A stretch of DNA of 64,000 nucleotides, taken from contig DHXP01000060.1 of NCBI GenBank assembly GCA_002413745.1, positions 8,240-72,239 on the forward strand, written 5' to 3'. This document shows, one piece after another, positions 43,080 through 52,489 of this stretch. Within the stretch, counting starts at the first letter, position 1. Every line of letters begins with the position of its first letter. The DNA comes from Flavobacterium sp. UBA5153. Lineage in GTDB: Bacteria; Bacteroidota; Bacteroidia; Flavobacteriales; Flavobacteriaceae. A program made the translations under genes and the position numbers. Under the pieces are notes generated by a model, which did no database searches, was not told the origin of the DNA, and saw only the letters and a list, made by a program, of their open reading frames with translations.

Positions 43080-43870
43080 TGATTCCAAAAGTCATTCATT
43101 ATTGTTGGTATGGTGGCAAAAAAAAACCAAAACTGACTAGGGATTGTATTAAATCTTGGGAATTTCATTTGCCAGAGTATGAAATTATAGAGTGGAATGA
43201 AAAAAATTCGGATTTAACTCCGTCATTTGTAAAAGAAGCTTATAAATTAAAAAAATGGGCTTTTGTTGCAGATTTTATTAGGCTGAAAGTGTTGTATGAA
43301 AATGGAGGAATATATCTTGATACAGATATGATGGTAGTAAAATCATTTGATGAGTTGTTGAGTAATGAATGCTTTTTTGGAGCAGAAGACAGGGAATTTA
43401 TAAGTTGTGGAATAATTGGGTCAAAAAAAAATGATGTATTTATAAAGGAATGTCTATCAAAATATGAGACAATAAATGTATACAATGAAATAAACTGGGG
43501 TCAAATAACAATCCCTAGAATTATTACAGATACTTTCAGGAAAAACTATAATTTCTTAATGCCTTTTGACAAAAAAATAGAACAGGATAGAATTGTAATT
43601 TATCCATTTAGTTATTTCTATCCATTACCCTATGGGAACAAAGAAGATGTAAACAATTATAAAAAATATATAACTATTGATAGTTTTGCTGTTCACTTAT
43701 GGAATAGTTCGTGGATTGAATATAGTGAATTTCATTATTTAAGAAATGGTCAATATGTGTTAGGTTTAAAGATAACTTTAAAAAATATTTTGACACAAAA
43801 AAAAATAGATATTTCATATTTAAGGAAAATAGCATCTTGCGTTAAAGAATCATTAATTAAAAAAGGTTGA
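43079..43870 (+). CDS. GT32-type (DXD, OCH1-like) glycosyltransferase
   Basis: This 263-residue enzyme begins MIPKVIHYCWYGGKKKPKLT, the typical start of bacterial GT32 capsular transferases. It has KWAFVADFIRLKVLYENGGI and the DXD motif in YLDTDMMVVKSFDEL (near 84-86), then a C-terminal AVHLWNSSW. It transfers a hexose or related sugar in the cytoplasm; the donor is unknown. It overlaps its neighbours at both ends. Confidence 0.9.
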   Translation: MIPKVIHYCWYGGKKKPKLTRDCIKSWEFHLPEYEIIEWNEKNSDLTPSFVKEAYKLKKWAFVADFIRLKVLYENGGIYLDTDMMVVKSFDELLSNECFFGAEDREFISCGIIGSKKNDVFIKECLSKYETINVYNEINWGQITIPRIITDTFRKNYNFLMPFDKKIEQDRIVIYPFSYFYPLPYGNKEDVNNYKKYITIDSFAVHLWNSSWIEYSEFHYLRNGQYVLGLKITLKNILTQKKIDISYLRKIASCVKESLIKKG

Positions 43871-44796
43871 AAAGTTTAGTCTCCATAATAGTTCCCTGCT
43901 ACAATCAAGCCCAATACTTGGATGAAGCATTACAATCGGTATTGGATCAAATTCATACAAATTGGGAATGTATTATAGTGAATGACGGTTCTCCTGATAA
44001 TACTGCCGAAATTGCAAATACTTGGATAGAAAAAGACAGCCGGTTTATCTATTTATTTCAGGAAAACAGAGGATTGAGCAGTGCGAGAAATCTGGGATTG
44101 GAAAAGGCAAAGGGAGGTTATATCCAGTTTTTGGATTCAGATGATTTCATAGATAAAAGGAAATTAGAACTGTCATTGCAGCAATTGATTTCGGCTAAAA
44201 ACAAAGGTGTAAAAGTTGCCATTTCTAATTTTAGGATGTTTATTAATGATCCTGCTAACACATCCGTTCCTTACTGTAATTTGAGCAATCAATGGTTTAA
44301 TTTTGAGAGTTTACTTTATCAATGGGAAGAAACGTTTACCATCCCAATTCATTGTGGTCTTTTTGCATCATCATTATTTGAGAGTTTTAGATTCCCTGAA
44401 AACTTAAAAGCCAAGGAAGATTGGGTTATGTGGGTAAGTATATTTCAGAAGGATTGCAAAGCGATTTTTATAGATGAACCTTTGGCTCTTTATAGAAGAA
44501 ATCCGGATAGTATAACAGCGACAAAAGACATGCTTTCTGATTTTATAAGAGCCTATGAGTATTTTAAACGGATACTTTCTGATGAGGAGTTTAATAAACT
44601 ATCACTAGTTTTAATTTCAAGATATTATGGGGCTACAATTTATTTCAAAACAAAAATGAGTGATGTTAAACTGTCCAACACCCATAAAGTTGGAAATTTT
44701 ATAAAGAAATTTCTAAGAAAACTGGGAATTTTAAAACCATCTAAATGGGTATTAAAAAAAATGTTAAAATCGAATGGTGTCTCTAAATACTTTTAA
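43867..44796 (+). CDS. GT2 glycosyltransferase
   Basis: This 309-residue GT-A protein has SIIVPCYNQAQYLDEALQSV, CIIVNDGSPDNTAEIA, RNLGLEKAKGGYIQFLDSDD (DSD metal motif) and KAKEDWVMWVSIF (acceptor/catalytic acid region). The start is a TTG overlapping the stop of the GT32 gene, chosen for the conserved KSLVSIIVP. It resembles the enzyme at 40012, suggesting a recent paralogue. Confidence 0.88.
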   Translation: MKSLVSIIVPCYNQAQYLDEALQSVLDQIHTNWECIIVNDGSPDNTAEIANTWIEKDSRFIYLFQENRGLSSARNLGLEKAKGGYIQFLDSDDFIDKRKLELSLQQLISAKNKGVKVAISNFRMFINDPANTSVPYCNLSNQWFNFESLLYQWEETFTIPIHCGLFASSLFESFRFPENLKAKEDWVMWVSIFQKDCKAIFIDEPLALYRRNPDSITATKDMLSDFIRAYEYFKRILSDEEFNKLSLVLISRYYGATIYFKTKMSDVKLSNTHKVGNFIKKFLRKLGILKPSKWVLKKMLKSNGVSKYF

Positions 44797-44814
44797 ACCC
44801 AATCAAAAGATAAT

Positions 44815-45699
44815 ATGCTAGCGATAGTAATCCCATACTACAAACACACTTTCTTTGAAGAAACCTTGTTGTCGTTATCCAATCAAACGGATAAGAGATT
44901 CAAAGTCTATATAGGCGATGATGCCAGTCCTGAAGACCCAACGGATTTATTGGAAAAATATCGAGGAAAATTTGATTTTGTGTACCATCGATTTGATAGT
45001 AATTTGGGAGGGATTTCATTAACTCAACAATGGGAGCGTTGTATTTCGCTTTCAGCTAACGAAGAATGGATTATGATTTTGGGAGACGATGATTATTTGA
45101 GTGATACTGTGGTGGAACAATTTTACATCCATTTACCAGAGTTCCTCTCTAAGACCAATGTGGTGCGTTTTGCATCACGAACAATAGTTGAACCGGAAAA
45201 ATTTAAAGCCCGTATTTGTGAAAATCCGGTTTGGGAAAGTGCCACGGATTCTTTTTATAGAAAATTTAAAATGATAACCAGGAGTTCTCTTTCCGAATAT
45301 GTATTTTTAAAAGGCGTTTATAAAAAACATGGCTTTTATGATTATCCCTTGGCATGGAATAGTGACGACAGAGCTTGGTTAGACTTTTCAGAAGACAAAC
45401 CTATTTATTCCATAAATGAGGGTTTAGTTTGCGTTAGACTGTCAAATCTTAATATTACTGGAAAGAAGGATAATTTTGAATTAAAAAATGCCTCTTCGGT
45501 AGCCTTTTATAAATATTTGATTCAACAAAAAATTAAATATTTCAATAAATACGAAAGGATAAAGATAATCAGGAAATACCACTATGAATTAAAAAATAGT
45601 AAGTCACTAGATAATAAGGATTGGGGATTTTTAATCAAGAATTATGTATCGAACATAAATATTCCGGTAATTAAGGGATTTCTGAAAAAATATTTTTAA
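44815..45699 (+). CDS. GT2 glycosyltransferase
   Basis: This 294-residue protein starts MLAIVIPYYKHTFFEETLLS and has KVYIGDDASPEDPTDLL, EEWIMILGDDDYLSDTVVEQ (DDD metal motif) and NSDDRAWLDFSEDKP downstream. It is a divergent GT2 without the usual RN.G stretch. It follows the previous gene by 18 bases. Confidence 0.85.
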   Translation: MLAIVIPYYKHTFFEETLLSLSNQTDKRFKVYIGDDASPEDPTDLLEKYRGKFDFVYHRFDSNLGGISLTQQWERCISLSANEEWIMILGDDDYLSDTVVEQFYIHLPEFLSKTNVVRFASRTIVEPEKFKARICENPVWESATDSFYRKFKMITRSSLSEYVFLKGVYKKHGFYDYPLAWNSDDRAWLDFSEDKPIYSINEGLVCVRLSNLNITGKKDNFELKNASSVAFYKYLIQQKIKYFNKYERIKIIRKYHYELKNSKSLDNKDWGFLIKNYVSNINIPVIKGFLKKYF

Positions 45700-45781
45700 T
45701 TTGATAATTGACTCAATTTCCAGACTATTGTGAATATTCTGTCATTTTATTAAAACCATATAGAATTATTAATTAAAAAAA

Positions 45782-46717
45782 ATGAAGCCAAAAGTAAGTA
45801 TCATTATGGCGACCTATAATAGAGCGCATTTTATAGTAGAGACACTCCTGTCTATTCAAAATCAAACCTTTGTAGATTGGGAATGTTTGATTGTCGATGA
45901 TGGCGGGACTGACAGCACTAGAGATACTATCAATTCAATTCTAGAACAAGATAATAGATTTCAATATAGCAAACGTCCTGATAGCTATATAAAAGGATTG
46001 CCGGGTTGCAGGAATTACGGATTGGATTTGGCAAAAGGGGATTATATTATTTTCTTTGACGATGATGATATAGCACATCCGCAAAACCTGGAGTTGTGTG
46101 TGTTAGAATTAATTGACAATGAAATCTCTTTTTGTAGGTACATTCGAAGTGTTTTCTCAGAGGATTTTGATTATGCCTTCGATTATTCAAAAAAACATAC
46201 TTCTTTTTATATTGATAAAAACGATATAGAAAGAATGTTGAAAAATGTGCTTCAGTTTAATTCTTGTTCCATAATGTGGAAGGCAGCATGTTTTGAAAAT
46301 AATCGATTTGCTGAAAACTTGATGTATGCGGAGGATTGGGAATTGTACTCCAGAATAGTATCTTCAGGTTATAGAGGGGTTTCAATAGAAAAATGTTTGT
46401 TTTATGGACGAAAACACCCTAACTCGAATACAGGAGAATATGATAGAAAGAATGCAATGAGGAGAGCATCCTATGCCGAAGCAATATTGTTGGTGGTACA
46501 AAACCTGAAAGAAAAACAGTTGCTTACCTATTCTTTAAAACGTTATTTCATAGCCACAGCCTTAGACTTCGAGGAATATAATTTATTCAAAAGGATATTA
46601 AATATTTTAGAATTGCCTACTTTTGAAAAAACACAATGGCAAATTTTCTATGTCATACTGCCTTTACGATTGAAAATATATCGAGTGAAGAAAGGGATAA
46701 AAAAGAGGAGTCAATAG
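45782..46717 (+). CDS. GT2 glycosyltransferase
   Basis: This 311-residue enzyme begins KPKVSIIMATYNRAHFIVET and has CLIVDDGGTDSTRDTI, RNYGLDLAKGDYIIFFDDDD (metal site) and MYAEDWELYSRIVSSG (ED motif). The C-terminal basic tail (RLKIYRVKKGIKKRSQ) may touch the membrane. Confidence 0.88.
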   Translation: MKPKVSIIMATYNRAHFIVETLLSIQNQTFVDWECLIVDDGGTDSTRDTINSILEQDNRFQYSKRPDSYIKGLPGCRNYGLDLAKGDYIIFFDDDDIAHPQNLELCVLELIDNEISFCRYIRSVFSEDFDYAFDYSKKHTSFYIDKNDIERMLKNVLQFNSCSIMWKAACFENNRFAENLMYAEDWELYSRIVSSGYRGVSIEKCLFYGRKHPNSNTGEYDRKNAMRRASYAEAILLVVQNLKEKQLLTYSLKRYFIATALDFEEYNLFKRILNILELPTFEKTQWQIFYVILPLRLKIYRVKKGIKKRSQ

Positions 46718-46777
46718 TGAATTTTAGAATAATCATTGAAAAGTTGCAATTTTACTAATATAATAGAATAAAAATTA

Positions 46778-48022
46778 ATGAAGTTTTTAGTCATAGAACA
46801 AGATCTAAGAATGTCAGGAACCAGTCAAGGGATTATTTCACGCTCTTTTTTAGCGAAATTAAGAATAGCCTATCCCCATTCCATTATTGATGTAGTGTAT
46901 TTTAAGCAAACCGCCAGTGAAGATAGATTGGATTTACTCCCTGTTGATTCCATAAAAGAATACATCCTCGATTTAAAAATTCCTTTTTTTACCAAATATA
47001 TCAATAAATTGTATTGGAGATTGTTCCATATTTCATTGACTAAACGCCATATTCATAAAGTATATGGGACTTATATAGCAAAGGTTGACTACAACAAATA
47101 TGATCATGTTTTTATTCGAAGCGCGGGAATCGATCACGAAACGATACTGGGAACCAAGGATTTACCCATTCTCAAAAAAGCCATCGTTAATTTTCATGAT
47201 CCCTATCCTTTATTTTGGTATGCGGGTTCAACAACAGCATTGACTAATTTAGAGCTTTTTAAATTAAAGGAAATGTACCAAGTAGTGTCTCAGGCTAAAA
47301 CTTGTATGAGCTCTGCTAGCTTAATGTCAGAAGATATGCAATCCTTATACGGTTGCCGGAAAAAATTCTATAACTTGCCTCATCAATATGTCGAAAGTGT
47401 TTTTGATTTGACGGACGTTAGTACTGTTTTAAAAAAGAATAAAAAAATAATGATTTCCTATCATGGTGCGATTATGTTTGGCAGAAATGTAGAAATAGTT
47501 TTAGATGGGTATCAAGAATTGGTAGAAAATAATATAGTATATAAAGAAAATACAGAGTTTGTTTTACGATTAAAAGGAATCAATTTAAAGAATTTGGCAG
47601 AGAGATATTCAAAAACTCCAAATATTATAATCTTGAATACTTCAAGCTTTTCCAATTCCTGTAACGAACAAATGAATGAAGCCGACATTAATATCATCTT
47701 GGAAAATGGACCGCTTTATTGTAATATTCTGGTGGGTAAAGCACCATTTCTAGCAGCAATACGAAAACCGATACTTTCCATTTCACCTGAACGAAGTGAA
47801 ATGCGAAAGATAATAACAGATCCTCAATACATTGCCAGCTGCTTAGACAAAGAGGAAATCAAACAAAAACTGGAAAACCTGATTGTCAACAGGATGAATT
47901 CCGACGAAGTGGTCTATCCATTTGGGGATTATTTTGGTGATGAAAAATTTAAAGCTATGTTGGATAAAGTTTTGTTTGAATCAGATAATAATATATTAGA
48001 TGAAACTACAATCGTCATATAG
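46778..48022 (+). CDS. GT-B-like glycosyltransferase, family uncertain
   Basis: This 414-residue protein starts MKFLVIEQDLRMSGTSQGII. It has a Rossmann-like N-terminal half (ILDLKIPFFTKY, FIRSAGIDHETILGTKDLP, KAIVNFHDPYPLFWYAG) and a C-terminal half with MISYHGAIMFGRNVEIVLDG and EADINIILENGPLYCNILVG. The order resembles GT4-type GT-B enzymes, but the usual EX7E motif is not clear. It lies in the run of glycosyltransferase genes, which supports the assignment. Confidence 0.65.
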   Translation: MKFLVIEQDLRMSGTSQGIISRSFLAKLRIAYPHSIIDVVYFKQTASEDRLDLLPVDSIKEYILDLKIPFFTKYINKLYWRLFHISLTKRHIHKVYGTYIAKVDYNKYDHVFIRSAGIDHETILGTKDLPILKKAIVNFHDPYPLFWYAGSTTALTNLELFKLKEMYQVVSQAKTCMSSASLMSEDMQSLYGCRKKFYNLPHQYVESVFDLTDVSTVLKKNKKIMISYHGAIMFGRNVEIVLDGYQELVENNIVYKENTEFVLRLKGINLKNLAERYSKTPNIIILNTSSFSNSCNEQMNEADINIILENGPLYCNILVGKAPFLAAIRKPILSISPERSEMRKIITDPQYIASCLDKEEIKQKLENLIVNRMNSDEVVYPFGDYFGDEKFKAMLDKVLFESDNNILDETTIVI

Positions 48023-48023
48023 G

Positions 48024-48725
48024 ATGAAATATACAATAGATAAAGCGAAAAATAGAATTAGAGAATTTATTTATAAAAGGTACAATATTAGTTTCTCTCA
48101 AGGAGGTGGGGATGATATTCAACTCAATAAACTTATTAAAGCTGAAAACCAAGGGGTTTACGTAGATATTGGATGTTGGCATCCTGTTAAGGCTTCCAAT
48201 ACTTATTATTTTTATTTAAGAGGATGGAAAGGAATTTGTATCGACCCCAACCCAGAATTAAAATCATTATATGATAAATATAGGCCAAAAGATAATTTTA
48301 TCAATTGTGCGATTGGTCCAGAAAATAAAAATTTAACGTATTATCAATTGAATGATAATTATAGCACCATGAATACCTTGAATTATGATTTTATAAAAAA
48401 ACATAATTTAGAAAATCAAATTAAGAGTACTATAAATGTTCCCATATATAATTTAAAAGATATTTTAGATAAGACTATTTTAGAAGGAGAAAGGTTAGAT
48501 TTTTTTGATATTGATGTTGAAGGTTTTGATTTAGAAGTCTTAAAGTCAAATGAATGGAACAAATACAGGCCGAAAGTTATACTAATTGAAACTGACTTAT
48601 CGATTCAAAATGATATAAATTCTGAAATTGTGCAATATTTAAAATCAGTTGATTATAGATTAATTGCTAAATCCATAATAAATGGTGATCTGGGTAATCT
48701 ATTCTTAATTGATAATCAAAAATAA
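48024..48725 (+). CDS. FkbM-family methyltransferase
   Basis: This 233-residue protein has the SAM motif GVYVDIGCWHPVKASNTYYF (near 40) and GICIDPNPELKSLYDKYRP, then the FkbM hallmark RLDFFDIDVEGFDLEVLKSN (near 160) and VILIETDLS. The ATG at 48024 starts just after the stop of the previous gene; the frame also opens at 48000, overlapping that gene. Its likely role is O-methylation of a sugar of the glycan. Confidence 0.82.
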   Translation: MKYTIDKAKNRIREFIYKRYNISFSQGGGDDIQLNKLIKAENQGVYVDIGCWHPVKASNTYYFYLRGWKGICIDPNPELKSLYDKYRPKDNFINCAIGPENKNLTYYQLNDNYSTMNTLNYDFIKKHNLENQIKSTINVPIYNLKDILDKTILEGERLDFFDIDVEGFDLEVLKSNEWNKYRPKVILIETDLSIQNDINSEIVQYLKSVDYRLIAKSIINGDLGNLFLIDNQK

Positions 48726-48735
48726 TTAATCGCAA

Positions 48736-49734
48736 ATGAGACTAGGTTCCAACCCAGAAAAGCAGGAAAAAAAAATAACAATTACTACACATCACCGAGT
48801 AGTGGTTGTAGTTTATATACCTAATGAGGAAGGATTTTACAAAGACTCTATCGATGTTTTTAAAATGTGTATCGACTCATTGGTGTCAACACTAAATTCT
48901 AAAGCGGCTTTGACTATTGTTAATAATGGTTCCTATAAAAAGGTGTCTGATTTTTTAAATTTATATCTAGAAGAAAAGAAAATAGACACCTTAGTTTCGC
49001 ATAATACTAACATTGGGAAAATTGATGCCTTAATTGGTGCAGCAAGGGGGGCAAGAGAAAAATACATCACGCTTGCGGACTCGGATATTCTTTTTGTCAA
49101 GGGTTGGCAGGAAAAAGTAGAAGAAGTTTTTGCTGTTTTTCCTAACGTGGGTTCCGTATCACCCATCCCGGTTCGCAGAGGGTTGTATGCAGGAACAAGC
49201 TCTGTATTGAAGCATATATTACTTGGTAAAATCAAGTGCATGTTTATTCCCATCCCAGAAAACTTCGTGGGGTACAATAGATATTTAGAAAGTATCAATT
49301 GGGGTTTTGAAGACAAGGATAATAATGAATGGTCTGTTGTTGAAAAAAACGGGATTAGGGCGGTGATTGGCAGTGGACACCAAGTACTGACTATTGATAG
49401 GGACATTTTGTTTAAAACGACACCTTCAAACCCTTCATTTACATTGGTTGGAAATCTTTCAGAGCATAATTATGTTGATGTACCTATTGATAAAGCAGGG
49501 AAACTGAGATTGTCCACTTACAATAATTATGCTTTTCATATGGGGAATAAACTGGAAAGTTGGATGGTGGAGGCACAAGAAATTAATATTAAAACTATGG
49601 ACAACAAGGAGAATTTTGGTGAAATAGTGTACCCATCTCCGGATTTATTTAATTCAAAAATAAAGGATAAATGGTATGGTTTAAAGAAAATGATCTTAAA
49701 GAAAATGTTTTCTTTTTTTATGGTCAAGAATTAA
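48736..49734 (+). CDS. GT2-like glycosyltransferase
   Basis: This 332-residue protein has an odd N-terminal 20 residues (MRLGSNPEKQEKKITITTHH), then VVVVVYIPNEEGFYKDSIDV, TIVNNGSYKKVSDFLNLYL, NTNIGKIDALIGAARGAREK and YITLADSDILFVKGWQEKV (DSD metal motif). The C-terminal part with GSGHQVLTIDRDILF resembles GT-A acceptor regions. Confidence 0.8.
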   Translation: MRLGSNPEKQEKKITITTHHRVVVVVYIPNEEGFYKDSIDVFKMCIDSLVSTLNSKAALTIVNNGSYKKVSDFLNLYLEEKKIDTLVSHNTNIGKIDALIGAARGAREKYITLADSDILFVKGWQEKVEEVFAVFPNVGSVSPIPVRRGLYAGTSSVLKHILLGKIKCMFIPIPENFVGYNRYLESINWGFEDKDNNEWSVVEKNGIRAVIGSGHQVLTIDRDILFKTTPSNPSFTLVGNLSEHNYVDVPIDKAGKLRLSTYNNYAFHMGNKLESWMVEAQEINIKTMDNKENFGEIVYPSPDLFNSKIKDKWYGLKKMILKKMFSFFMVKN

Positions 49735-49740
49735 TTAGCC

Positions 49741-50652
49741 ATGACTGAAGCCTCTTTTTCCATCCTCATCACCACCAAAAATCGTAAAAATGATTTGGCT
49801 TTTACCTTGAATAAAATCAATTATCTCTTAAAAGATAATAATGTAGAATGCGTGGTTTTTGATGACGGTTCTACAGATGGTACTTTTGAGTATGTAAAGC
49901 AAAACTTCCCAAATATAAAACTTCAAAGAAACTCATTTTCAAAAGGTTATCTATTTTGCAGGAACAAAATGCTTAATGAAACCAAAGCAACTTATGCTAT
50001 TTCCCTAGATGACGATGCTCATTTTGTTACCGAGAATCCATTGGAATCCATAAGAAAATATTTCGAGGAAAACACCAATTGCGGTTTGATTGCCTTGCGC
50101 ATTTTTTGGGGATTACAAGAACCAAGTTCAATAGTTTCTATCGAAAAATCGCATCGGGTACAAGGATTTGTGGGTTGTGCTCACGCATGGAGAATGAGGG
50201 CCTGGCAAGACATCCCCAATTATCCAGAATGGTTTGTTTTTTATGGTGAGGAAGATTTTGCTTCCTGTCAATTGTTCAAAAAGAACTGGGAAGTTCATTA
50301 CTTACCCGAAGTCTTGGTTCATCATAGGGTAGATGTTAAATCGAGAAAAAATAATGCCGATTATGTCATTCGATTGCGCAGATCCTTGCGTGCGGGTTGG
50401 TATTTGTTTTTCTTGTTTTATCCCATTCGTACCATTCCAAGAAAAATGGCCTATTCTATTTGGATACAATTCAAATTAAAGGTTTTTAAGGGAGATTTCA
50501 AGGCGTTGTACGCAACTGTATTAGCGCTGTTAGATTTAGTTTTTGCTTTTTCCAAAACAATAAAAAACAGTAATCGATTGTCACGCAAGGAATACGATGT
50601 CTATCAAAAATTAGAAGCCACAAGGATCTATTGGCAGCCAAAAAATAGTTAA
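49741..50652 (+). CDS. GT2 glycosyltransferase
   Basis: This 303-residue enzyme begins EASFSILITTKNRKNDLAFT and has CVVFDDGSTDGTFEYV, CRNKMLNETKATYAISLDDD (metal site) and WFVFYGEEDFASCQLFKKNW (E..ED acceptor motif). A hydrophobic stretch near 225-240 (GWYLFFLFYPIRTI) may bind the membrane. Only six bases separate it from the previous gene. Confidence 0.88.
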   Translation: MTEASFSILITTKNRKNDLAFTLNKINYLLKDNNVECVVFDDGSTDGTFEYVKQNFPNIKLQRNSFSKGYLFCRNKMLNETKATYAISLDDDAHFVTENPLESIRKYFEENTNCGLIALRIFWGLQEPSSIVSIEKSHRVQGFVGCAHAWRMRAWQDIPNYPEWFVFYGEEDFASCQLFKKNWEVHYLPEVLVHHRVDVKSRKNNADYVIRLRRSLRAGWYLFFLFYPIRTIPRKMAYSIWIQFKLKVFKGDFKALYATVLALLDLVFAFSKTIKNSNRLSRKEYDVYQKLEATRIYWQPKNS

Positions 50653-50723
50653 AACATGAAACGAAAAATTATAGAAATTCTTCTGCCCTTAAACATTAAT
50701 AATTATGTCAAAGCAATAAACAA

Positions 50724-51449
50724 ATGAAAAATTTTTTAAAAAAAATGTTTGAATCTATTGGGTATAAAATTGCGAAAAAAAGTAAAATTTTGTTGCTTGA
50801 TGAAGATCCATTTCTTGCAATCAAAAATAAATTAGTGGAGAATGATATTGTTTTTTTTGACGTAGGCGCAAATTTGGGTCAAACTATTAAAAAGATGTGT
50901 AATAATTATTCTGATGCAAAAATTTATGCTTTTGAGCCAAGCAAAAAATGTTTTGAATCTTTAAGAACGAATTTTGAAACTACTAATGTCAGTCTTCATA
51001 ATTTGGCTATGGGTTCAAATTGTGGGGATTTTGAATTTAATGAATATTCTTGGAGTGCGTTAAATTCTTTTTTGAAGAGAGTTTATGGTAGTGCAAAAAT
51101 TCTGGAAACCTATTTAGTTGAAGTTTTAACAATTGATGTATTTTGTAAAAATAACGCTATTTCATATATCAATTTATTGAAAACGGATACTGAGGGCTAT
51201 GAACTTAACGTCTTGAAAGGAGCTTCTTCGATGATGGAACAAAATAGAATACAGTTTGTATATGTTGAAATATTTTTTAATGAAAATTATGTTGGGCAAT
51301 CCTCCTTTGGGGATATCTATAATTTCCTGTTGGAAAACAGATTTGAATTAGTTCGGTTTTATGATGTTCTTTATACGGATGAAGGTTTGGCTTCAAAAAC
51401 GGATGCATTATTCATTAATCGCAGTTTTGATAGTTATGAGTATAAGTAA
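50724..51449 (+). CDS. FkbM-family methyltransferase
   Basis: This 241-residue protein has the SAM motif IVFFDVGANLGQTIKKMCNN (near 40-55), KIYAFEPSKKCFESLRTNF, the hallmark YINLLKTDTEGYELNVLKGA (near 150-160) and IQFVYVEIFFN. It is the fourth FkbM-type enzyme of the cluster. It is followed by about 150 AT-rich bases before neuA. Confidence 0.84.
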   Translation: MKNFLKKMFESIGYKIAKKSKILLLDEDPFLAIKNKLVENDIVFFDVGANLGQTIKKMCNNYSDAKIYAFEPSKKCFESLRTNFETTNVSLHNLAMGSNCGDFEFNEYSWSALNSFLKRVYGSAKILETYLVEVLTIDVFCKNNAISYINLLKTDTEGYELNVLKGASSMMEQNRIQFVYVEIFFNENYVGQSSFGDIYNFLLENRFELVRFYDVLYTDEGLASKTDALFINRSFDSYEYK

Positions 51450-51604
51450 TTGCAAGTTGTTTTTATGTTCAAATTGAATAATTGTAAATTTATTATTATT
51501 TATGCCCAATTAGTTAATTAGAGTATGCCTTGTATTCTTAATTTTATAAAAGTACGTTGGAATATAGAAAAATAAGTATTTTTACCTTTTGTATAATTAT
51601 AAGG

Positions 51605-52327
51605 ATGAAAACAATAGCCATCATTCCCGCTCGCGGAGGTTCAAAACGGTTGCCCAACAAGAACATTCTTTTGTTGGGGGGGATTCCCTTGATTGCCCAT
51701 AGTATTTTATATGCGAAGAAAAACAGTGCCATTATTGATGAAATCTATGTTTCGACCGATGATGAAGCTATCAAAAATATTGCCCTGCAATATGGAGCCA
51801 AAGTGGTTGACAGACCCGAAAGTTTGTCCGGTGATTTTGAACCCACTGTTTCGGCACTCCAACATGTTGTGGAATCATTGGATTTTGAGGTTGTAAATGT
51901 AATTTTATTGCAACCCACCAATCCGCTTCGACCCCAAAATTTATTGAAAGAAGCATTTGAAATTTATCAAAAAGGAAATTACGATAGCTTGTTTACCGTT
52001 TCAAAAAATCATCAAAAATTGGGGAAAATAGAACATAATAAATTTATCCCTTTTAATTACGAAATTGGGCAACGCAGCCAAGATTTACACCCGTTGTATT
52101 TTGAGAATGGATTATTGTATATTAGCAAAGCAAAATTGATTCTGCCTCTCGACTTAGCCTGTCCTGAGCGAAGCCGAAGGGCTCGAGGTGACAGTAAAAT
52201 TATTTCGGAAAATGCCTATCCTTATGAAGTAGATTCTGTTTTTACCAATGTAGACATCGATACCCAAGAAGATTTAGATTATGCGGAGTATTTAATCGGT
52301 AAGCACAGTTCTTTTCCGTCATTATGA
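51605..52327 (+). CDS. neuA: CMP-nonulosonate (acylneuraminate) cytidylyltransferase
   Basis: This 240-residue enzyme couples CTP to a nonulosonic acid such as N-acetylneuraminate, legionaminate or pseudaminate. The nucleotide-binding start is TIAIIPARGGSKRLPNKN, with LLQPTNPLRPQNL (near 102) and ENGLLYISKAKLI downstream. The start at 51605 suits the family; a frame from 51557 adds nothing known. Residues LDLACPERSRRARGD (about 183-197) are foreign, encoded by an in-frame repeat at 52146-52194, between KLIL and SKIISENAYPYEVD. Its neighbours neuB and neuC complete the pathway. Which acid is made cannot be decided from sequence alone. Confidence 0.9.
   Translation: MKTIAIIPARGGSKRLPNKNILLLGGIPLIAHSILYAKKNSAIIDEIYVSTDDEAIKNIALQYGAKVVDRPESLSGDFEPTVSALQHVVESLDFEVVNVILLQPTNPLRPQNLLKEAFEIYQKGNYDSLFTVSKNHQKLGKIEHNKFIPFNYEIGQRSQDLHPLYFENGLLYISKAKLILPLDLACPERSRRARGDSKIISENAYPYEVDSVFTNVDIDTQEDLDYAEYLIGKHSSFPSL
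52146..52194. repeat. in-frame repeat inside neuA
   Basis: ctctcgacttagcctgtcct, then gagcgaagccgaagggctcg and aggtgacag, is a full unit of the tctcgac...gtgacag family dense at 54.3-55.5 kb. It is translated as LDLACPERSRRARGDS. Confidence 0.88.
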
Positions 52328-52383
52328 AAGGTGACGCAATGGGCTGTAAAAACCAAAATTAATCGGATAGTAGGGTCTAATTC

Positions 52384-52456
52384 CTCTCTTGAAACCCTTT
52401 TGGGTTCAACGACTCCAAAATTAAATATAGGATGGAGTTATTAGGGGCTAGGGGTA
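52384..52456. repeat. direct repeat, left flank of DUF559 gene
   Basis: A 56-base core (52386-52441) is identical to 53104-53159. It contains the hairpin GAAACCC/GGGTTC and ends in aggggctaggggt. Confidence 0.92.
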
Positions 52457-52489
52457 TGTTATTTAAGTTTAAAATAGACAATTTAAATC

